64,000 bases of DNA from Streptomyces sp. YIM 121038. GTDB lineage: Bacteria > Actinomycetota > Actinomycetes > Streptomycetales > Streptomycetaceae. Below the pieces are notes generated by a model. It was not told the DNA's origin and made no database searches. It saw only the letters and a list, made by a program, of their open reading frames with translations. The position numbers and the translations under genes are program-made. Location: NCBI RefSeq assembly GCF_006088715.1, contig NZ_CP030771.1, positions 3,782,001 to 3,846,000 of the forward strand. Reading direction: 5' to 3'. Positions 58,529 through 64,000 of the stretch are shown here, piece after piece; position 1 is the stretch's first letter; each line of letters opens with the position of its first letter.

Positions 58529-60055
58529 ATGGCGGCCAGCAGGTTCCAGGCCGACCCGGGGGCCGACCCCCTCGCTCCCGGCGCCGACCCGGAGGCGGTG
58601 AAGCGTCACCGCCTCCTCTTCCGCACGGTGAGACGGCGCCGGAACCCACCCCCGCGGCGCACCGACGTCACCGTCACCGACGACGCGGCGGTGCGCCGCG
58701 CGGTGAAGGCGGCGTCGCTCGGCAACGCCATGGAGTGGTTCGACTTCGGCATCTACAGCTATCTGGCCGTCACCATCGGGCATGTCTTCTTCCCGTCCGG
58801 GAACAGCACGGTCCAGCTGCTTTCGTCGTTCGCCACCTTCGCGGTCTCGTTCCTGGTCCGGCCGCTCGGCGGGATGGTGTTCGGGCCGATGGGCGACAAG
58901 GTCGGCCGCAAGAAGGTGCTGGCCCTGACGATGATCCTGATGGCGGCGGGCACCTTCGCCATCGGCCTGATCCCCGGCTACGCCACCATCGGCTTCTGGG
59001 CGCCGGTGCTGCTGATCCTCTTCCGCATGGTGCAGGGCTTCTCCACCGGCGGCGAGTACGGCGGCGCGTCCACCTTCATCGCCGAGTACGCGCCGGACAA
59101 GCGGCGCGGCTACTTCGGCAGCTTCCTGGAGTTCGGCACGCTCGCCGGGTACGTGGGCGCGGCGGGCCTGGTCACGATCCTGACGACCGTGCTCGACGAC
59201 GGCGCCATGGAGGCGTGGGGCTGGCGCGTGCCGTTCCTGGTGGCGGGCCCGCTCGGCCTGGTCGGGCTGTATCTGCGGCTGCGCCTGGACGAGACCCCGG
59301 CGTTCCAGAAGCTCACGGACGAGAGCCACCACCCCGCGTCGGACGCCGCGTCCGCCGTCGAGACCTCCGCCAAGGGCGATCTGACCAGGATCTTCCGCGA
59401 GCACTGGCGGCCGCTGGTGCTGTGCGTCGCCCTGGTCGGCGCGTACAACATCGCCCACTACACGCTCCTGTCGTACATGCCGACGTATCTGACCGACGAG
59501 CTGGGCTACGACGACACGCACGGTCTGGTGATCCTCATCGTGACGATGCTCGCGCTGATGCTGGTGATCAGCCGGGTCGGCGCGCTGTCCGACCGCTTCG
59601 GCCGCAAGCCGCTCCTGATGACCGGCATGGCGGGCTTCCTGGTGCTGCCGGTCCCGGCGTTCCTGCTGATCAAGCAGGGTGCGCTGGTCGCGGTCGCGGC
59701 GGGCGTGCTGATGCTCGGCCTGTCCCTGGTGTGTCTGCTGGGCACCATGTCCGCGACGCTGCCCGCGCTGTTCCCGACACCGGTGCGCTACGGCTCGCTG
59801 TCGGTGGGCTACAACCTCTCCGCCTCGCTGTTCGGCGGCACCGCGCCGCTGGTGATCACCGCGCTGATCGGCGTCACGGGCTCGGACATGATGCCCGCCT
59901 ACTACTCCATGGCGGCGGCGGGCGTCGGCATCGCCGCGGTCGCCTGCCTGAAGGAGACGGCGCGGCGGCCGCTCAGCGGCTCGCCGCCGTGCGTCGAGAC
60001 CGAGGAGGAGGCCGCCGACCTGGTCGAGGAGCGGGCCGCGGCACCCCAGTTCTGA
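58529..60055 (+). CDS. MHS-family MFS transporter (ProP-like)
   Basis: A 508-residue transporter with 12 helices. A basic Arg/Pro N-terminus of about 50 residues precedes the core. MHS signatures: LGNAMEWFDFGIYSYLAV, FGPMGDKVGRKKVLALTM, and STGGEYGGASTFIAEYAPDKRRGYFGS. It imports a zwitterion or organic acid (proline, betaine or similar) with protons. No regulator beside it. Confidence 0.92.
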   Translation: MAASRFQADPGADPLAPGADPEAVKRHRLLFRTVRRRRNPPPRRTDVTVTDDAAVRRAVKAASLGNAMEWFDFGIYSYLAVTIGHVFFPSGNSTVQLLSSFATFAVSFLVRPLGGMVFGPMGDKVGRKKVLALTMILMAAGTFAIGLIPGYATIGFWAPVLLILFRMVQGFSTGGEYGGASTFIAEYAPDKRRGYFGSFLEFGTLAGYVGAAGLVTILTTVLDDGAMEAWGWRVPFLVAGPLGLVGLYLRLRLDETPAFQKLTDESHHPASDAASAVETSAKGDLTRIFREHWRPLVLCVALVGAYNIAHYTLLSYMPTYLTDELGYDDTHGLVILIVTMLALMLVISRVGALSDRFGRKPLLMTGMAGFLVLPVPAFLLIKQGALVAVAAGVLMLGLSLVCLLGTMSATLPALFPTPVRYGSLSVGYNLSASLFGGTAPLVITALIGVTGSDMMPAYYSMAAAGVGIAAVACLKETARRPLSGSPPCVETEEEAADLVEERAAAPQF

Positions 60056-60102
60056 CTCCGCCCGGCGACCGCGGGCGGGCGCCCATTACGATGGGGCGGC
60101 AC

Positions 60103-60186
60103 GCGGCCGTGGTGGAATTGGCAGTCACGCTGGGTTTAGGTCCCAGTGGGGTAACACCCGTGAGGGTTCGAGTCCCTCCGGCCGCA
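60103..60186 (+). tRNA. tRNA-Leu (anticodon TAG)
   Basis: Acceptor GCGGCCG pairs with CGGCCGC; anticodon arm CTGGG-TTTAGGT-CCCAG gives TAG; a long variable arm (GTGGGGTAACACCCGT) and the T-loop GGTTCGAGTCC follow. Discriminator A. Reads CUN. Confidence 0.95.
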
Positions 60187-60225
60187 CTCGCGAAGGCCCC
60201 GCCGCCTTCGGAAGCAGACGTACGA

Positions 60226-60258
60226 AAGGGCGCCCCCGCCGCACGCGGGGGCGCCCTT
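60226..60258 (+). terminator. Terminator after tRNA-Leu
   Basis: AAGGGCGCCCCCGC with its complement, 14-base stem and 5-base loop, also placed to stop the opposite rdgB transcript. Confidence 0.82.
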
Positions 60259-60278
60259 CGCCGTCGGTGCGCGCCGGG

Positions 60279-60881
60279 TCAGCCGAGCAGCTCCCGCACC
60301 ACCGGCACGAGGGCGCGGAACGCCTCGCCGCGGTGGCTGATCGCGTTCTTCTCCTCGGCCGTCAGCTCGGCGCAGGTCCGGGTGTCCCCCTCGGGCTGGA
60401 GGACCGGGTCGTAGCCGAAGCCGTTCGTGCCCGCGGGGGCGTGGCGCAGGGTGCCGCGCAGCCGGCCCTCGACGACGCGCTCGGTGCCGTCGGGCAGGGC
60501 GAGGGCCGCGGCGCAGGCGAAGTGCGCGCCGCGGTGGGCCTCGTCGATGTCGCCGAGCTGGGCGAGCAGCAGGTCGAGGTTGGCCTTGTCGTCGCCGTGG
60601 CGCCCCGCCCAGCGCGCGGAGAAGATGCCGGGCGCCCCGCCGAGCACGTCGACGCAGAGCCCGGAGTCGTCGGCGACGGCGGGCAGGCCGGTGGCCCGTG
60701 CCAGGGCGTGCGCCTTGAGCAGGGCGTTCTCGGCGAAGGTGACCCCGGTCTCCTTGACGTCGGGGATCTCGGGGTAGGCGTCCGCGCCGACGAGTTCGTG
60801 GTCGAGGCCCGCGGCGGCGAGGATCGCCCTGAGCTCGGTGACCTTGTGGGCGTTGCGGGTGGCGAGGATGAGACGGGTCAT
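60279..60881 (-). CDS. rdgB: Non-canonical purine NTP pyrophosphatase (RdgB/HAM1)
   Basis: A 200-residue house-cleaning enzyme that hydrolyses dITP and XTP. Motifs: LATRNAHKVTELRAIL, ETGVTFAENALLKA, VADDSGLCVDVLGGAPGIFSARWAG and GFGYDPV, ending EEKNAISHRGEAF. Confidence 0.96.
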   Translation of the reverse strand: MTRLILATRNAHKVTELRAILAAAGLDHELVGADAYPEIPDVKETGVTFAENALLKAHALARATGLPAVADDSGLCVDVLGGAPGIFSARWAGRHGDDKANLDLLLAQLGDIDEAHRGAHFACAAALALPDGTERVVEGRLRGTLRHAPAGTNGFGYDPVLQPEGDTRTCAELTAEEKNAISHRGEAFRALVPVVRELLG

Positions 60882-60978
60882 GGGACCAGTATCCGTCCCG
60901 TCGCCGGGACCCGGCCGCCCGGCCGGGGTGCCCCCCGGCCGCCCGGCCGCGTCGGTTCGTGCAGGCCTCGGCCCCGCG

Positions 60979-61377
60979 TCAGTTCGTGCAGGCCTTGGTG
61001 ACCTTGCCCGCGGCGTTCGCCATCGGGCGGAGGTCGGGCGTCTTGTCGCCGTTGTCGACGGCCTTCTCCACGTTGTCGACGGCCTTCTGCATCTCGTCGA
61101 CGGCGTCGCTGATGTCCTCGTCGTCCTCGTGGTCCCTGCGGATGTCGTCGAGGTCGCCCCGGATCTTGTCGAAGCGCTTCTCGGACTTCCGGTCCGGGTA
61201 GAGGACGGCGTCCTGGGCGGCCTGGCGGAGCGCGTCGGCGCCGTCCGACACGGCGTCGGCCGCCTTGACGCAGTCCACGGCGTCCTTCGGGTCGCAGGCG
61301 ACCAGGCCGAGCGTCGCCGGTACGGCGATCAGGGCGGTGGTTATGGCGACGGTGACCCGTCGGTGGCGCACGGCCAT
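60979..61377 (-). CDS. Small secreted or lipid-anchored helical protein
   Basis: A 132-residue protein. The N-terminal signal ends in GLVAC, a plausible lipobox, and the rest is predicted helical and highly charged (SEKRFDKIRGDLDDIRRDHEDDEDISDAVDEMQKAVDNVEKAVDNG). Cys at VDC and KACTN could pair. GGGAGGG precedes the ATG. I do not recognise a family. Confidence 0.8.
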   Translation of the reverse strand: MAVRHRRVTVAITTALIAVPATLGLVACDPKDAVDCVKAADAVSDGADALRQAAQDAVLYPDRKSEKRFDKIRGDLDDIRRDHEDDEDISDAVDEMQKAVDNVEKAVDNGDKTPDLRPMANAAGKVTKACTN

Positions 61378-61501
61378 GGATGGTTCCCTCCCGTTGTGTG
61401 GTGAGCGAGCGTGCGGTCGTTCCCGCACGCTCCACCTCATAGAACGCCCGTGGTCCTCGGGACGGTTGCTCGCCGGGAGGCGAACCCCTTTACACCGGCG
61501 G

Positions 61502-62233
<732 letters not shown>

Positions 62234-62332
62234 GCCAACGACCCTATAGTCCCCCCGGAACCCACCCGACCGGTTCGCCCGCTCCGCTACGAACGACCGC
62301 CCCACCCTCCCCTGCGGGCGACTGCCCCGCCC

Positions 62333-62363
62333 CCCTCTGTGGGCGGCTGGTCCGCCCAGAGGG
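62333..62363 (-). terminator. Hairpin after the PTS EIIB gene
   Basis: CCCTCT-GT-GGGCGG with CCGCCCAGAGGG: 12 base pairs with a 2-base bulge and a 5-base loop in the gap before rph. Confidence 0.6.
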
Positions 62364-62508
62364 CGGAACGGGCGGGCACAGAGGACAGCCGCCCCGCGCC
62401 GCGGCACCAGGCTCCAGCAGCAGCCCGAGGACGCAGCCACCCCGGGCAACGCAAAAGGGGCGCGGCCCCGGCTACCCGGACCCGCACCCCCAGCGGGAGC
62501 GAAGTCGC

Positions 62509-62742
62509 TCACATCATGTCTTCGATCTCCGCCGCGATCGGGTCCGCGTCCGTGCCGATGACCACCTGGATCGCCGTGCCCATCTTCACGACGCCGTGCG
62601 CGCCCGCGGCCTTCAGGGCGGCCTCGTCGACCAGGCCCGCGTCGTTGACCTCCGTGCGGAGACGGGTGATGCAGCCCTCGACCTCTTCGATGTTGTCGAT
62701 GCCGCCGAGCCCGGCAACGATCTTCTCAGCCTTGCTGGCCAT
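62509..62742 (-). CDS. nagF: PTS EIIB component, glucose/GlcNAc family
   Basis: A 77-residue phospho-carrier with the phosphorylated Cys24 in [15 protein letters not shown] and the tail [15 protein letters not shown]. It passes phosphate from EIIA to GlcNAc at the EIIC transporter encoded on the other strand; in Streptomyces this separate EIIB is NagF. It shares an upstream region with the EIIC gene that holds a DasR site. Confidence 0.93.
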   Translation of the reverse strand: MASKAEKIVAGLGGIDNIEEVEGCITRLRTEVNDAGLVDEAALKAAGAHGVVKMGTAIQVVIGTDADPIAAEIEDMM

Positions 62743-62906
62743 TGCTTACTCCCTGCTGTGAAAGGACGCGGCCACGACACCGTAGGTCCGCTTTGTCACG
62801 GTAACGCACGGTTGGCCCATCTTCGCGGGCGGTCACGGCGGCCGCACCCCATCATGACGATCAAGGTGTCGTCCCTGACCAGGGGGCCACCGCACACCCG
62901 CCCGCA

Positions 62907-62922
62907 ACTGGTCTACACCAGT
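62907..62922 (+). promoter_or_regulatory. DasR-responsive element (dre)
   Basis: ACTGGTCTACACCAGT is a near-perfect palindrome (7 of 8 positions per arm) matching the dre consensus. It lies 43 bases before the EIIC start and in the divergent region of the EIIB gene. Established knowledge: DasR represses the GlcNAc PTS and is released by glucosamine-6-phosphate. Confidence 0.9.
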
Positions 62923-62964
62923 TTTCAACGACCGCCAAACTGGCCGGTTCCAGGAGGAACGCCG

Positions 62965-64000
62965 ATGAGTTCGGACGCCGCCGCGGCACCGCAGAAGAAG
63001 TGGTGGAACGGCCTCTTCCAGGGCCTGCAGAAGATGGGCCGCAGCCTCCAGCTACCCATCGCCGTGCTGCCCGCCGCGGGCATCCTGAACCGGCTCGGCC
63101 AGCCGGACGTCTTCGGCGACGACGGCCTGGGCTGGACGAACGTCGCCAAGGTCTTCGCGGCCGCGGGCGGCGCCCTGCTCGACTCCTCGCTCGGCCTGCC
63201 GCTCCTCTTCTGCATCGGCGTGGCCATCGGCATGGCCAAGAAGTCGGACGGCTCCACCGCCCTCGCCGCCGTCGCGGGCTTCCTCGTCTACTACGCGGTG
63301 CTCCGCGCCTTCCCCGAGGACTGCGCGGCCGGGGCCGACTTCGCGGGCGCCGGGATGTGGAGCGGGGTGTGCGTGGCCGAGGACGGCACCTCGGCGCAGG
63401 CCTCGTACCAGAATCCGGGCGTGTTCGGCGGCATCGTGATGGGCCTGCTCGCGGCCTGGCTCTGGCAGCGCTACCACCGGGTGCGCCTGGTGGACTGGCT
63501 GGGCTTCTTCAACGGCCGCAGGCTCGTGCCGATCATCATGGCCTTCGTCGGCCTGGTCTTCGCGGGCCTGTGCGTCTGGGTCTGGCCGCCCATCGGCGAC
63601 GGGCTCACCAGCTTCTCCAAGTGGCTGGTGGACCTCGGCTGGCTGGGCTCGGGCATCTTCGGCGTGGCCAACCGCGCGCTGCTCACGGTCGGCCTGCACC
63701 AGTTCCTGAACACCTTCGTCTGGTTCCAGTTCGGCGACTACACCAAGGCGGACGGCACCGTGGTGCACGGTGACATCAACCGCTTCCTCGCCGGGGACCC
63801 GACGGCGGGCCAGTTCACCTCGGGCTTCTTCCCGATCATGATGTTCGCGCTGCCCGCCGCCGCGCTCGCCATCACGCACGCGGCCCGCCCCGAGCGCCGC
63901 AAGGTCGTCGGCGGCATGATGCTCTCGGTCGGCCTGACCTCCTTCGTCACCGGCATCACCGAGCCGATCGAGTACTCCTTCCTCTTCATCGCGCCGCTCC
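62965..64000 (+). CDS. nagE2: PTS EIIC component for N-acetylglucosamine, partial
   Basis: The first 345 residues of a PTS glucose-superfamily EIIC: MGRSLQLPIAVLPAAGILNRLG, LPLLFCIGVAIGMAKKSDGSTALAAVAGFLVYY, RRLVPIIMAF and the substrate-site segment GITEPIEYSFLFIAPL at the window end. AGGAGG precedes the ATG. It imports and phosphorylates GlcNAc with NagF and is under the dre site. Confidence 0.93.
   Translation, partial: MSSDAAAAPQKKWWNGLFQGLQKMGRSLQLPIAVLPAAGILNRLGQPDVFGDDGLGWTNVAKVFAAAGGALLDSSLGLPLLFCIGVAIGMAKKSDGSTALAAVAGFLVYYAVLRAFPEDCAAGADFAGAGMWSGVCVAEDGTSAQASYQNPGVFGGIVMGLLAAWLWQRYHRVRLVDWLGFFNGRRLVPIIMAFVGLVFAGLCVWVWPPIGDGLTSFSKWLVDLGWLGSGIFGVANRALLTVGLHQFLNTFVWFQFGDYTKADGTVVHGDINRFLAGDPTAGQFTSGFFPIMMFALPAAALAITHAARPERRKVVGGMMLSVGLTSFVTGITEPIEYSFLFIAPL

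Overview
The window is chromosomal DNA of a Streptomyces. Base composition is very GC-rich and coding regions have strong third-position GC bias. GTG starts and GGAGG-type ribosome binding sites are common. Gene content and order match the conserved core stretch that carries the cslA-glxA glycan locus, a class A penicillin-binding protein, bcp, rdgB, rph and the GlcNAc PTS genes. I see no transposase, integrase, phage gene or CRISPR array. The nearest thing to foreign DNA is a gene relic at about 40.1-40.6 kb.

Left part (1-12.7 kb): a response regulator cut by the window edge and its histidine kinase; a DUF3592 membrane protein; a secreted AA10 copper monooxygenase (lpmP-like) under DasR-like sites; an SPFH protein and a secreted NlpC/P60 hydrolase with two peptidoglycan-binding domains; tRNA-Lys; a FadR-type regulator; then cslA (GT2 synthase), glxA (copper radical oxidase) and, convergent, a GH6 lipoprotein (cslZ). 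The Csl enzymes make and process the cell-surface glycan needed at growing tips.

12.7-31.7 kb: a GAF-ANTAR regulator; a cobalamin riboswitch with the cobalt-uptake pair cbtB-cbtA; a secreted protein with a class F sortase; a HAD phosphatase; a seven-gene probable aminophosphonate uptake and degradation cluster with its GntR regulator; an LAxTG-type surface protein; a ROK regulator divergent from a Gfo/Idh/MocA dehydrogenase with a perfect palindrome between them; a UPF0303 protein; and a Ser/Pro-stalked surface protein.

31.7-46.8 kb: FAH-fold hydrolase, YidC paralogue, DUF6412 protein, HxlR regulator divergent from a drug-type MFS exporter, a MctP-like symporter with its DUF3311 partner, a class E sortase, a SEC-C protein, the relic region, DUF445, an SGNH esterase, a cold-shock protein with a structured leader and a DEAD-box helicase.

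46.8-64 kb: a compact group of four roadblock/LC7 proteins and one DUF4388-like effector with no GTPase nearby; a DUF1707 protein; an ABC-2 exporter; a class A PBP; an SMR exporter behind a probable guanidine-III riboswitch; a GroES-like protein; DUF3618; bcp; an MHS transporter; tRNA-Leu; rdgB; a small lipoprotein; rph; and the GlcNAc PTS EIIB and EIIC genes flanking a canonical dre site. The EIIC gene runs off the right edge. Two families of dispersed intergenic repeats recur through the window, and one copy lies inside a coding sequence.
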